A DNA stretch of 64,000 bases from Spirodela intermedia. Its lineage: Eukaryota > Streptophyta > Magnoliopsida > Alismatales > Araceae. The notes under the pieces were generated by a model. The model worked only from the letters and a program-made list of their open reading frames with translations. It was not told where the DNA came from and ran no database searches. Each line of letters opens with the position of its first letter. The first letter of the stretch is position 1. A program made the position numbers and the translations under genes. This document shows positions 35,459 to 47,509 of the stretch, in pieces. Where the stretch lies: positions 783,169-847,168 of the forward strand of contig LR746276.1 in NCBI GenBank assembly GCA_902729315.2, read 5' to 3'.

Positions 35459-37014
35459 ATGGCAGGAATGGCAGGAATGGTACCAGAAGGTTCCCAGTTT
35501 GATGAGCGTCAATATGATGCCAAGATGAGCGAGTCAGTCTCTACTCTCTTGATTTGAATCGACAGCTAGATAATAATAGTATGGCGGGCAGTTCTAATCT
35601 TCTCTCTGTAACCATATTTGGCTTTTCATGCATCAGACTTGTGGAAGAGGGAAAGGAGTTCTTCACCTCATATGATGAAGTGCACGAAAGCTTCGACGCC
35701 ATGGGCCTGCAGGAGAACCTTCTTCGAGGAATTTACGCATACGGTAACATCCTATTTCTTCCGATTTGGGGTCCCAGCTGATGAATTTATCGTAAGAATT
35801 TTGAGTCAGAGTCCCCTACATTCCATTTAAATGCGAACCCATTAGGTTTTGAGAAGCCCTCGGCGATCCAGCAGAGGGGGATCGTCCCCTTCTGTAAAGG
35901 GCTCGATGTCATCCAGCAGGCCCAGTCGGGGACCGGCAAGACCGCCACTTTCTGTTCTGGGATCCTGCAGCAGCTCGACTACGGCCTGGTCAACTGCCAG
36001 GCGCTGGTTCTCGCCCCGACCCGCGAGCTCGCCCAGCAGATTGAGAAGGTGATGCGGGCTCTCGGGGACTTTCTCGGCGTGAAAGTCCACGCCTGCGTTG
36101 GCGGAACGAGCGTGCGCGAAGACCAGCGCATCCTCTCCAGCGGGGTTCATGTCGTTGTCGGCACCCCCGGTCGGGTGTTTGACATGCTGCGAAGGCAGTC
36201 TTTGCGGCCGGACTACATCAGAATCTTCGTGCTGGATGAGGCCGACGAGATGCTCTCCCGTGGTTTCAAAGATCAGGTCGGTCGGCTCCCTCTTTCTTCT
36301 TGCAATCTCTGGTGAAGGACCGTTGACTGACTGACTGAGTTGAGTGGGTTGGGTGGGTGGGTCTTCTTCCTCGATCAGATCTACGACATATTCCAGCTGC
36401 TGCCGCCGAAGATCCAGGTGGGGGTGTTCTCGGCGACGATGCCGCCGGAGGCGCTGGAGATCACGCGCAAGTTCATGAACAAGCCGGTGCGGATCCTGGT
36501 GAAGCGCGACGAGCTCACGCTGGAGGGCATCAAGCAGTTCTACGTGAACGTGGAGAAGGAGGACTGGAAGCTGGAGACGCTGTGCGATCTCTACGAGACG
36601 CTCGCCATCACGCAGAGCGTCATCTTCGTCAACACCCGCCGGAAGGTCGACTGGCTTACCGACAACATGCGCAGCCGCGACCACACCGTCTCCGCCACGC
36701 ACGGCGACATGGACCAGAACACGCGCGACATCATCATGCGCGAGTTCCGATCGGGTTCCTCCCGCGTGCTCATCACCACCGATCTCCTCGCCCGCGGCAT
36801 CGACGTCCAGCAGGTCTCCCTGGTCATCAACTACGATCTCCCCACGCAGCCGGAGAACTATCTCCACCGGATCGGCCGCAGCGGCCGCTTCGGCCGCAAG
36901 GGCGTCGCCATCAACTTCGTCACCCGCGAAGACGAGCGCATGCTCTTCGACATCCAGCGCTTCTACAACGTCACCATCGAAGAGCTCCCCTCCAACGTCG
37001 CCGATCTCCTCTGA
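35459..37014 (+). CDS. Eukaryotic initiation factor 4A, DEAD-box RNA helicase (415 aa)
   Basis: ATP-dependent RNA helicase of the eIF4F cap-binding complex that unwinds mRNA leaders in the cytosol. Coding exons 35459-35532, 35637-35743, 35846-36276 and 36379-37014 are in phase; 415 aa against about 413 in the family. Motifs in order: Q motif [20 protein letters not shown], Ia PTRELAQQ, Ib TPGR, II DEAD (LDEADEML), III SAT ([10 protein letters not shown]), [42 protein letters not shown]. The N-terminus [20 protein letters not shown] is plant-type. The last two exons are strongly GC-rich at third positions, producing long spurious frames in antisense and in a shifted frame. The pair site II/telo-box upstream agrees with growth-linked expression. 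Confidence 0.98.
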
Positions 37015-39504
37015 TATAAACCCCCCTTCTTCTTCCTCTCTCTGCCCTAGGGTTGAACTCTATTTATCTTTCTCTTTCACTCTCTCTCTCTCTAACTTTT
37101 TCTCTCTAGGTCTTACTGCGTGTCGTCATGTCTCTAATGAATGCTCTGAATAATACGCCGGTTCGTTCGTTGTCGGGAATGGAGAAGCTGGACCCAGCTG
37201 ACCCGGCAGCTCGGTGGGCCCGGGGACCAGGTGGTCAGGCGCGTATGGGAAACTAACGGTGACGGTAGTTCGACCGTACGGTGACCAGAGACCCACAACG
37301 ATACGTGGCGTCGAAGAACGGCGTGTGGTGAATAGTGAGTGGGTCCCGCAAAAATGTCCCGATTCACTGACTAGGCTAGTCCGAAAGGTTCCGTGGCTAC
37401 GTGGCGTCCAATGTGGGCGTGCTAATGATGTGGGCCCAGAAAAAAGATTTTTCAAGTGGTTGTGATGGCCCACTCACCGTGGTGGGCCCGCGGTGGAGCG
37501 GGAGGATTCCTGCAACATGCGACAAGAGCTCTGATGAGGGGTATGATAGTAAATTCTCAGAGAGGTAAGGGGCAAGCGCTGCCGGGGTGGAAGGGCAATT
37601 TAAGAGAGCTAGTAATCAGTCGCCGATCGGGAGAGAAGAAGCTTCCCTTGGGACCTGTGGGGGAGGAGGCAGTGGTGGCGACGGCTTTTATGGTGGGGGA
37701 GAAGAGATGCCCACGAGCAGCGGGAGAGGTTGATTTCGGTCGTAGTCCAGAAGCCAAAGCGGCGGCAGCAGTCCGACGCACTCGCCCCTCCGGCTCGTAG
37801 GCCTGGTCTCCGCGGGGCGGAGATCTGCCCCGCTCCGGTCTACCCGGTGCGTTCCGTAACTCTCTTCTTCTTCTCTTTGTCTCTGTGTCTCTGTCTCGCT
37901 CTCTCTCCTAAGATGAAAGGATCTCGCGGCTTCTTTGAACGGGTGCCCGTTATGATGTGACGGCGTCCCACCGTCGATCCAGGTGTCTATTTGCGTGCCG
38001 GTGTGATTATTTAGCGTCTCCCCATGTGTTTTTCCTGACATTTGATTCGGCTGCCGCTGTTCAGGTTATTTTGGGAACTCTATGGATTTTTGTTAGAACG
38101 GCAACCGGAGAAGGGGGCAGGCTACTGTAGCTACGCTGACTCGAGTCTACTCTTTTCTTTATCGAGAGGTTGGTTCTATTCTTTGGAGAAAGGATCTAAT
38201 TGATGGATACGACTGGCGCAAACATGGGCGGACAAACATACTCATAATCGTCAATTGATTAAATCAACGATGTCATATTATAGTAGAAGTACGATTGGAT
38301 GACCGATAATTTAACATGGGTATCTATATTTCTGTAAATATTTTTATTGATCGACTTTGCTTAATCATTATTTTATTTAAATTTTTTATGACGTCTGTCT
38401 GCTTAAATTCGTTGGAAATTTCCAACTTTAATCTTTGGTCATATGTGGACGTGACATAGCAATTTCCATTCGCTCAAATTTAATTGCTTGATTGTCCATA
38501 TTGTTAAAGATGTTCATTGGCTGGCGATGGCTTTTCACATAGCCTATTGTGAGAACAAAAATATTATAGTAAAACATGTATGGGCGAGGAGAATTAGAAG
38601 CAGTTTTCTTGGGGTGGCATGGAGATGCTATTGTAGAGTGTCTATTGTAGATGTAAGGAAAAATGACTTTCTAATAGCACCAATTATATCAGTGCCAAGT
38701 TAAGACATAGGAATGCTAGTAAGATCTATTCAGGGAGGAGAATAAGGGGAGGTTTGGGGATATGAGACCGTTCAGAGGTTGCTAAAGCCTACCATCAGGA
38801 CAAAACATGCCAGGTACATGTTTTTTAATTAGTTCGTGGATAATCTATGTGATGGTAAGACAGAGTATCGAGTTGAGTGCGTGGAGGACAGGAAGAAATG
38901 GACATTGCAGTTCTTTCATGTTCTAGTCTTATGGTTTTTTCTTAAAAATATATTTACGAAGCATAGGAAAGTTATAGTGACAAGTAAGCATTTTCTGGTT
39001 GTTGGATGTTTCTGTAATCTTTTGAGAAAATAGGTAACGTAGGACTCATAGGAATATCATGGTCAGTGATAAAGATTGCCAAAACTGTATACACTGGAAG
39101 TCGAAGAACTTGGATGCCCACGTGATTAGGTGCTGACGCTTTGAAGGAGGAAAAGGTGAAGTTGTGGCATGATATTGTCAAAATGTCTTATCTTGTTATG
39201 AAGAAGTGGAAATATGCACCCCCCCCTCCCCTCAATCTGTTGTATGCAATGACCAAGGTCCGCTGTTTTACTTCACTGTATTCCTTTTTTTCTTATTCAA
39301 ACATGAATTACCATTTTAAATGGTCATTTGGACGAATGTTTGATGTTGTGCTTTCCTGGATTTTTCTTTCAGTTGCGTTGTGCTTCACGTTAATGATCTC
39401 CATTGAGGACATTGTCTGGGCGTCCAACGTAATATTCTAATGGTTCAATGTAGAAAAAAAGAACTGTTGATTTAGTTGGTACCACTTTACATGGTATTCT
39501 CCAG
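37015..39504. other. eIF4A-GT14 intergenic region
   Basis: eIF4A 3' UTR (CT-rich to about 37110), then GC-rich sequence to about 37960 ending with a CCCG|GTGCGT donor-like site near 37850, possibly the GT14 leader exon. From 38400 to 39200 there is degenerate open sequence (for example frames at 38488-38703 and 38836-39033) with no recognisable product. CTCCAG stands immediately before the GT14 ATG, suggesting a 5' UTR intron acceptor. Confidence 0.4.
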
Positions 39505-42500
39505 ATGAAGGCGCCACCTGCGTGGCAGATTCGTATATTGGATACACAGATCATGTCTGCACCACGCCAGCGGTCCCCTTCAAGAAGGCCATCATGGATT
39601 ATTATATTGGTTTCTTTGGTGTGTCTATCATTGATTGGCGCCTACATTTTCCCCCCTGAGAACTATCCTGCCTGCTACTTTTTTGCATCAAGCGTATGCA
39701 ATCCCTTTATGGATTGGCTTCCTCCTGCTCCGGTCAGAGAGTTCACAGATGAAGAGATTGCTGCTACTGCTGTCTTTGCGAACCTTCTTTTGCTCCCTCC
39801 CATTCAAGTGACCAGTCCCAAAATTGCTTTTCTTTTTTTAACCCCGGGTACATTGCCTTTTGAGAGACTATGGGAGAAGTTTTTCCAGGTAAGAACATGT
39901 ACCTTCTCCCATTGGCATTGATTTATTTACATAGTGCAGTTGGTTTTTACTATATGCCAGTTTTCAGTTAGAGGTATTCCTGAGTAAATTTTATTTCGAG
40001 GATTTTTTCGTATTATTGGTTGGATTACCGAGTTGATTGTCAAAACGTTCATGGTGGATATACTGAGTCATGGGTGGGATTTGTCGTATCATGGTATACA
40101 CAAATATGAAATTTTAAACTTATTTAAATTTATGAAATCCAGATAAATTAGGAAAAGTAAAATATGGAGGATGAAAATTTCTTTTAAGGTAAAACATTGT
40201 TGTTATTATCATCTTGATCTTCATCTTCTTCTTGTTGTCATCCTTTTTTCGGCTGCTTTATCCTCCTCTCGCTGTTTTTCTTCTCAACTTTTTATTTTGG
40301 GTTTCTCCTACATCTAGATTGGCAAATACCTGTTTTGATCAAAATCCATCAACGGCCGTTACCATACTATATGATTTTATGTTAGTATTTGAGGATTTTA
40401 CTCAGTTGGCAAGCTCAATCTATCAATTAATTTACTGTCTTAAAGGTAGCCCTTCATTGGTGTGTGGAAAAGTGAAAAATGAACTTTGATGGGACTCTGT
40501 GTCAGTATTTTATCTATATCATAAAAGTAATCTGTTGATAGCAACGTTTATGTTACTTAAACAGGGTCACGAAGGGAGATTCTCCATCTATGTGCATGCA
40601 TCAAGGGAAAAGCCGGTGCATGTCAGTCCTTTGTTCATGAATAGGGACATTCGCAGTGATAAGGTAACCTGAATGTTTCTCATGTAATTCTTCTTTACTT
40701 GTCAAATATTTTGGCGATGTGAACTTCCTTTTGCAAATTTGTCTTTTATTGACCAGAAAAAGGTGGCCATTTGATATTTGATGTTGACATGGAGATCAGT
40801 ACCAATATGATCTTTGTCTACTATCCAAAAAAATCCCAATATGATATTTGACATTACTTCATTTTACGAACGTAAAGGAATACTCTCAAGATATAAAATG
40901 ACGAAAAGTGTTTGAATATCGCTTTCAATACATCCTCTTTTGGTATAACTTTGGTGGTGGGCAAGGGAGTTCATCAAAGAGTTACTTCTGAAGTCTGAAC
41001 AGGCACGAGATGCGCCCCCTGTTAAATGAGTTACTTTATGCATATTATGTTTCTGCAAATTAACTTTTTCTTGTGCTCTGCACAGATTGGCAATCTTCTG
41101 TCATGATAGATTAACATAGAGCTGAAATGCAGGTAGGCTGGGGACAAATCTCAATGGTTGATGCGGAGAAAAGACTTCTGGCGAATGCAATCCAAGATGC
41201 TGATAACCAGCACTTTGTCTTGCTTTCTGACAGGTCCTCTAAATGGCACGATCAAGTTCACGTAGTTGGGTACATGTGCACATATATTTTGATTAATATT
41301 TTTCAATTTTTTCTCTGTTTACAGCTGTGTCCCACTGCAGAATTTTGATTTTGTGTATAGATATCTGATGGAAACGAACATTAGCTTTATTGACTGGTGA
41401 GCCAATTGCATTTTTCATTAAGCTTGCTTGTTTTTTTGGATATTTTTTAGAATAATCATTCTCTCTACAATCTTCTAGTTTCTAGCAGATGTTTTAGCTA
41501 TTCAAATTTAATTAGTCTGTAGATAAGTCCGTGGATAAACTCCTTTGGGCATATAATTTGTGTTCCTTTTTTCTTCCATTGGTGCCACTTTTTTTCCAGT
41601 TTTGATGACCCTGGTCCTCATGGAACGGGAAGGTATTCTGAGAATATGCTACCTGAGATTGAGAAGAAGGATTGGAGAAAGGGTTCACAGGTATATTGGT
41701 TTCTATGTCACGCATAATTCATACGTATGTCTAAAAGTAGCTGAGACACTTGAACATCATTCCTGACTTGCCACTCATGCGCATATGGAGGTATACTGAT
41801 GGTGAAAAACACACTAACTGTGCATTTTTTGGAAGTGGATGGCACCAGCCAACTCCATCTGTTTAGCCACTTAATTATCTTACCTAGTATCGTCTTCAGT
41901 GCTTTGTGCTTGTGTTAGAAAATTTTACACATGCATACACATGTTACGTCTGTACACAATCAAGGATGTCTTGTAAACACATTGTTTTTGTTGTTTTATT
42001 GATCTACTCAATTCATTCTTCAGATGCGGAAAGCGGTTGAGGTTTATTGGGATTTTTTTTAATTGATTTGTGCTGCTGTACTACATTGCGTAGATTTCAA
42101 TATGGTATTGATAGGACCCCAAGGTTATTGGCTCGAGATTGAGGAGAATAGAGAGAGAACACACAAGAATCGAAGGAAGAAAAGACTGAAATAGAAAAGG
42201 GGAAAATAAGTAGGGTAGGGTTCTGAATGAACCCTAGAACCAGTTCGGGGGGCAATTCGAGAGCGCCCCCAGCTCTCCCAATACCACCTCCAAAAGTGCC
42301 CACGGTGAAGGCCACTGAGGGGCCTTGTACCATACTCCTTACTGGTCCCCTGGGCTCACCTATGACTTTACCTTCCCTCTCCGGGGATAAGTAACCGTTT
42401 CGGTCCTAATAGGTGTCTGAAACAGAAGGCTGTTCCTCGCATAAAAAAATTCCATGAGTGTGGCCAATCAAAACTGGATACAGTTTCCAACGTCTTTTCT

Positions 42501-45500
42501 TCTCACGTCGGGTAGGGCAACTCTGCAAATCTATGGAAGAATATGCAAGAAAAAGTGACAAGGAATATGTTACCGTGATATCTTTTAGATTCAAATATTG
42601 CCGAAGATAACAAAGAAAAGCCCCTCTGTTACAATTTTTCTGGCAGGAAGTTTGCTTGTCACTGAATATATCGAGGCATCTGACGATTTATCTCCATGTT
42701 CCTTAATGTGTTGTTCCATGAAACTAAATTTTTTATTGTAATTTCCATTGCATTTCATAACGTCATACATGGTTGTTATGAGACCAGCCCTTTTCTTTTC
42801 GTCATGTTACATTTTACATTACATATTTGTTCTGTTGTATCACTTCATTTTTTGTGCTGCTCTTATTTTATTCGTTAACCTGGAGACAAATGACGTCTCC
42901 AGATTCTTGTGACTATTACCAAAGATTTACATGGTTCATAAGATAAGATATTTGGTATGACTTGCAAAATGTCATAAACTGTCAGTTCGAATGAATACTT
43001 CATATCTTCCATGGCCTGCTTAATTCTTTTCTTATCGCTATCTTAGTGAGTAAACTGGTAGAATTTGGCTTTGTTGTTTTGAAAACGGCACTGGTAAGAA
43101 ATATATCATTGTAATGCAGGGAAGGCCTGTGTCAATTTTCTCAAGGTTGAATAATTTAGACGGTTGAGTGGTTACTTTCTTCATAGTTACTAATATTGGG
43201 GATTTTTATGCAAGTATTCTCAAGGTTACTTTAGAGCCTTGTGTACTAGTTTCTTTCTTCCACGCTATCAGGGATAATATTGGAAAAGACTATTGCATTG
43301 GAATTTTGGAAAAGGCTATTCACTGAGCTGAGATTGAGAGTTGTTGACGACAGTTCTTTGGCATCTGATATGGATATGGCGATTCGTCGGATGGCATACC
43401 ATGTACCAGAAATATGATTGCAACACCCGAGTTAGAAGCCCTATCGTTAAGATGAAGCTGTTTCCGGTCATGGAAAGTGGGATTGGGGCAGAGTAATATG
43501 AATTACCTTATTGGAAATCTCTAGGCGATTGTGATAGAAAAAAATATATATTTTTATGAGAGAGCATTTTAGCGATTAGAAATATTTATTAGGTTTATGG
43601 TGAGATCAAAGACTGGCCCGAGACCTCTTTTTATGATGAAGTAGCTATAGTTATTATTTTGGGTAGACTAATCGACGGTTATATCAGACTTTTTGGACTT
43701 TGCACACTTACGGAGCACAAACTTTATATACTTTTTTATTTCGCGCGTCATATGTGGTACTGGTAGAAAAAACACTGATTCCATCTCTAAACTGCCAGCT
43801 AGTATTCCTCCACGACAAGAACTGGCTTGATTTCAGGCTTATCATACTAGCAAGCCATTTTATTTTATTTTTCTCGGAACTTTGGGGGCATATGATCGAG
43901 AAAAGCTTATGATTGATTTATTTATTGAAATCACACGTGAATCTTAGAGATCATTTTCCTTTGTAACAGCATCCCCATTCACATTGTATTACATCAGTCC
44001 TGGGATTGTTCATGCTCGGAGCTTTCTTCATGCTGCGTGTGTTATTTCTTGATGTTCTAAGCATATAGAAAGATGATAACGGAGTTGAGATGCAATTATG
44101 TTAATAGACTCTTCTATACTCTCCTTTTGGACTGCTTATAAGGTCATCTCCATTCTGCAGTGGTTCACAATGAAGCGCCAGCATGCCTTGATCGTTTTGG
44201 CGGATAATCTTTACTATGCAAAATTTAAGCTGCACTGCCAGGTGATGTGATTTCATGTTATTTAATATTCTTCTTCACTTCATGGATGTCACAGCTGATT
44301 ATAATATTAATTTAGGAGATTTTTATTTATTTTTTCCTATGTTTAAGTGGGAACTCACAGGCTACTAAATTTCAGTTATCCCCGAAATATGCATGGTTAC
44401 CTATGAATTTGGAATTATGTGTCCGGACAAGCATGTTGTAGTGCTATATATTAAAACGAGAAATGATCTTCACATTTATTTTTTTCTATTTCCGGGAAAC
44501 GTCATAGCTTGCTATTCTCATTCATCAAATGTCTGACATTTTCAATTGAATCTTGAAGAAACTTTAGTACATGGTCTTTCAGGATATACCTTTTTGTTCT
44601 GTTCATGGAATAATCGATGATGCAAAGTTCTCATTTTTTATTTTTATTATTTTTTATTTCTTTTTGTGCAGCCAGGTGCAGATGGCCGCAATTGCTACGC
44701 TGATGAACATTATTTGCCCACCCTATTCAACGTGATCAATTCTCGTTTTGGCAATTTTCCTTGTATATATATATATATGTCTTTGTAATCTGATCGACCG
44801 GTGCGAATGTTTCAGATGGTCGATCCTCATGGGATTGCAAACTGGTCGGTGACCCATGTTGATTGGTCTGAAGGAAAGTGGCATCCGAAAGCATACAGGG
44901 ACCAGGATGCTACTTATGACCTCTTTAAGAATATAACCGTACGTAGTTACCTTTTGTGCTGGTCCTTGTGAAAACTATGCAGCTAGAGATGGCAACTTTT
45001 CTAACGCTTGCACAATTTTGCAGTCCATTGAAGAGAACATTCACGTCACAAGTGATGACAAGGTGAGTCTTTGGATCAACGATCTTCTCTCATTCTTCTT
45101 ACCTTGTTTATATTCACTTTATTCCACTCATTCTTCTTACCTTGTATATATATATATTCCTGGAATATTGCTTGTTATCAGTAAAAGTCTTACTCATATA
45201 GACCAGTTCCTCATTCAGTCTATTTTTCTTCCTGGGCTGAATTCAGAGAGAGAGAGAGAGAGGGAGACAAGGTGATCAGCTCTCTCTCTCTCTCAAAAGC
45301 TCTCAACTTTGTCTGTCTGTCTCTCTCTCTAAAGATCTCAACTCTGTCTCTCTCAAAAGCCCTCAACTTTGTCTGTCTGTGTTTGTGTGTGTCTCTCTTT
45401 AAAGGTCTCGAGTCTGGTCTCAATTTGTATATGTTTTTGGTGCAGAGGATAGTGCGGGAGTCTCCCTGCATGTGGAACGGGATGAAGAAGCCGTGCTACC

Positions 45501-45574
45501 TGTTCGCGAGGAAGTTCTACCCGGAGGCCCTGGACAACCTGATGCGCGTCTTCTCCAGCTACACCAACGTCTGA
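39505..45574 (+). CDS. GT14 family (BC10-like, core-2/I-branching) glycosyltransferase, 392 aa, 10 exons
   Basis: Type II Golgi membrane protein of the plant DUF266/Branch family, related to rice BRITTLE CULM 10, which affects cell-wall polymers; the acceptor is unknown. Exons: 39505-39888, 40565-40663, 41133-41233, 41325-41396, 41600-41690, 44161-44241, 44672-44731, 44816-44938, 45024-45062, 45446-45574, all in phase. The short cytosolic tail (MKAPPAWQIRILDTQIM) is followed by a membrane anchor at residues about 30-50 (WIIILVSLVCLSLIGAYIF). Family stretches: PKIAFLFLTPGTLPFERLWE, GRFSIYVHASREKPVHVSP, ISMVDAEKRLLANA, FTMKRQHALIVLADNLYYAK, CYADEHYLPTLFN, NWSVTHVDWSEGKWHPKAY, and C-terminal CYLFARKFYPEAL. 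Intron 5 is 2.5 kb and carries a solo-LTR-like insert. The ATG directly follows a splice-acceptor-like CTCCAG. Confidence 0.94.
42104..42416 (-). mobile_element. Solo-LTR-like insertion in GT14 intron 5
   Basis: The 303-bp insert 42109-42411 starts TGATAGGACC and ends GGTCCTAATA, near-perfect inverted termini. It is flanked by GGTAT (42104-42108) and GGTGT (42412-42416), a likely 5-bp target duplication with one change. Read on the minus strand it has a CT-rich stretch near the end (TTCTTGTGTGTTCTCTCTC), as in copia LTR U5 regions, and ends CCTATCA. No coding region remains. A MITE is an alternative. Confidence 0.6.
45219..45266 (+). repeat. Repeat unit shared with VHA-A intron 19
   Basis: TCTATTTTTCTTCCTGGGCT followed by GAATTCAGAGAGAG and a GA run. 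The same unit recurs at 46992-47145 within the neighbouring convergent gene. Confidence 0.85.
45278..45420 (+). repeat. Minisatellite in the last GT14 intron
   Basis: About four imperfect units of 27-40 bp built on CTCTCAAAAGCTCTCAACTT and TGTCTGTCTGT. CT-rich low-complexity open frames here are not genes. Confidence 0.8.
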
Positions 45575-45997
45575 CTTTCTCTGCTTGTCCTATCCTCTGC
45601 TCCCCACCCCCGCCCCCACGTGGGAGCATCTCAAGCCATTCGATCTCCTGCTTCTAGTCACGTGGGCACTCCTGGTCCCCCCCCCCCCTCCCCCAACCTC
45701 TTTTCATTTTTATTCCTCCTCCCTATTTTTCAACCCCTTTTCTCTCAACCGCCCCGTTGCAGGAGGGCCATCTCTTTTTTCTTCTTTCCGCAGAACCACC
45801 ACATGATTCACCCATATTGTGTCTCCCACGTGCACTGTGATGCTCTTAGCAAGGAGAAAGAGAGAGAGAGAGAGAGAGGGGCCGGTGGCAGCTGGTGGAT
45901 AGAGCGACAGGCGAGAGAGCACGCCTGCACCGTCACCATTTGTCGGTGGCATCTACTACTCACTAACAGCGGACTGCACGTGTCGGATGGGTTTATT

Positions 45998-46410
45998 GGT
46001 CTCCATTTCCCCCTGATTTCCGGGCCACTCTGGCACCCCGGACCGGGAATCGGCCGCGTTTTGACGGCGGTAAGTGGGCTAAAAATAGAAGGAATTTACT
46101 TGGTCGTACCCAAACAAAAAGCTGATTTTTGGGCTCCATTTCCTCCTGATCCGTAGGATACTCGTTTTCAGGGTGCAGAGCGCAGTAAAAACGTGGGTAA
46201 GAGAAGAGAAGGAATCGCATTGGGTCGGACCAAAACAAAATTACGTGAGCAAAAAGCACGAGAGAACTTACAGAGGCAGCGACTTCATCAAGGAAAATAA
46301 AATAAAAGGCTGACTTTTGGTCTTCATTTCCTCCTGATTTGCAGAGCGCAGTAAATTTGGGTAAAAATAGGAGGAATTTAATTGGTCGTACCCAAACAGA
46401 CTGGGCAAAA
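45998..46410 (+). repeat. Diverged tandem repeat family, three partial copies
   Basis: The element (C/T)T(C/T)CATTTCCTCCTGATT recurs near 45999, 46132 and 46321. GAGCGCAGTAAA recurs at about 46179 and 46346. A second element, GG(A)GGAATTTA.TTGGTCGTACC (under 20 bases in exact form: TTGGTCGTACCCAAACA), recurs near 46100 and 46388, with a degenerate copy near 46215. Confidence 0.75.
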
Positions 46411-46485
46411 TGCACGAAAGAAGTAGAGATGGGATGTCGTAAACATGAAATCTGAGAGATATTATTCGCAGATTCCCCCCTACCT

Positions 46486-46527
46486 TTTCTTTTCTTTTCT
46501 TTTCTTTTCTTTTCTTTTCTTTTCTTT
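46486..46527. repeat. (TTTTC)n pentanucleotide microsatellite
   Basis: About eight units of TTTTC. They create a Lys/Glu-rich antisense open frame only. Confidence 0.95.
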
Positions 46528-46740
46528 GCTGGCAAACATGATCATCTTACTTATTGGAAGGAAAGCGGCATATAAAAATGTAAGGTCATACCGAGAGAGA
46601 CGGCGCGAGGAACAGAGCCTCTCAAGGGGAGACGAGAGACCCGCCGAGGACGAGATGGCGCGAGCGAGCGAGCGATAGTCGAGTGTGTGTGGGCGGGGAA
46701 GGAAGAGGGGAAGAACGGACGGACGGACGGACGGAGGCGA

Positions 46741-47073
46741 TCACCGGAGCTCGTCCTCGAGGTTGCGGAAGCCGCTGGTCAGGTCGTCGTAGAGCTGCTT
46801 GAACTTCCCCACCAGCACGTCCTCGCCCTCCGCAGGGTCCTCGAACTTCTGGGACCTGCAACCACCCAGGGGAGGGGAGAAATGAGTGATGTTTCTGGAA
46901 TCGTGATTCTCTGAGAGAGAGACAGAAAGACAGGCAGACAGGCAGACAAACAAACAGACAGACAGAGACAGAGGTAGCGGGATGCAGTGAGGGAGAAGGC
47001 AGGGATATTTTTCTTCCACGGATGAATTCAGAGAGAGAGAGAAGGCAGGTCTATTTTTCTTCCTGGGCTAAAT

Positions 47074-47104
<31 letters not shown>

Positions 47105-47466
47105 AGAAGGCAGGGTAATTTTTCTTCCTGGGCTGAATCCAGAGAGGCTCAGGCTCAGAAAGAACCGGGGCAGGCCAGGCACTCCAGAGAAACTACCAAG
47201 CCCCATCGGCACCCCCTTCTCCACCACCCACTCAGCGATGAAGAAGACGGTCCAGCGAGTAAGTTGACTTACACTAGGCGGTAGAAGAGATCTCCCAGCC
47301 GGTGCTTTATGACGCTGTAAGTCAGCTTCTGGCCGTCCGGACCAGCCCCTCGTTCCACCGCCTGCAAGAAGGCCGCCGTCAGCAAAGGAATAAAGCAAGA
47401 TCAACTCCAGTGATCCATTTGATCCCATCATACACACAGGCTGCCTCATAGAGGAGCGAGAGATAG

Positions 47467-47509
<43 letters not shown>

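Larger units (their letters stand above)
45575..46740. other. Tail-to-tail spacer between GT14 and VHA-A
   Basis: 3' UTRs plus repeats: a poly-C run near 45680, a GA run at 45858-45878, the dispersed tandem family at 45998-46410, a (TTTTC)n pentanucleotide at 46486-46527, and (GGAC)n at 46716-46734. The 180-codon minus-strand frame across 45993-46535 is translated repeat. Confidence 0.6.

Noticed and set aside
35842-36867. 341-codon minus-strand open frame opposite eIF4A
   Set aside because: It is the antisense of GC3-rich eIF4A exons; composition is Asp/Leu/Arg-rich and has no domain, while the plus strand has every DEAD-box motif.
36357-37019. 220-codon plus frame within the last eIF4A exon
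   Set aside because: Shifted-frame shadow, His/Arg/Pro-rich, starting inside the preceding intron.
45993-46535. 180-codon minus frame with Lys-rich start
   Set aside because: Built from the TTTTC microsatellite and the spacer tandem repeat.
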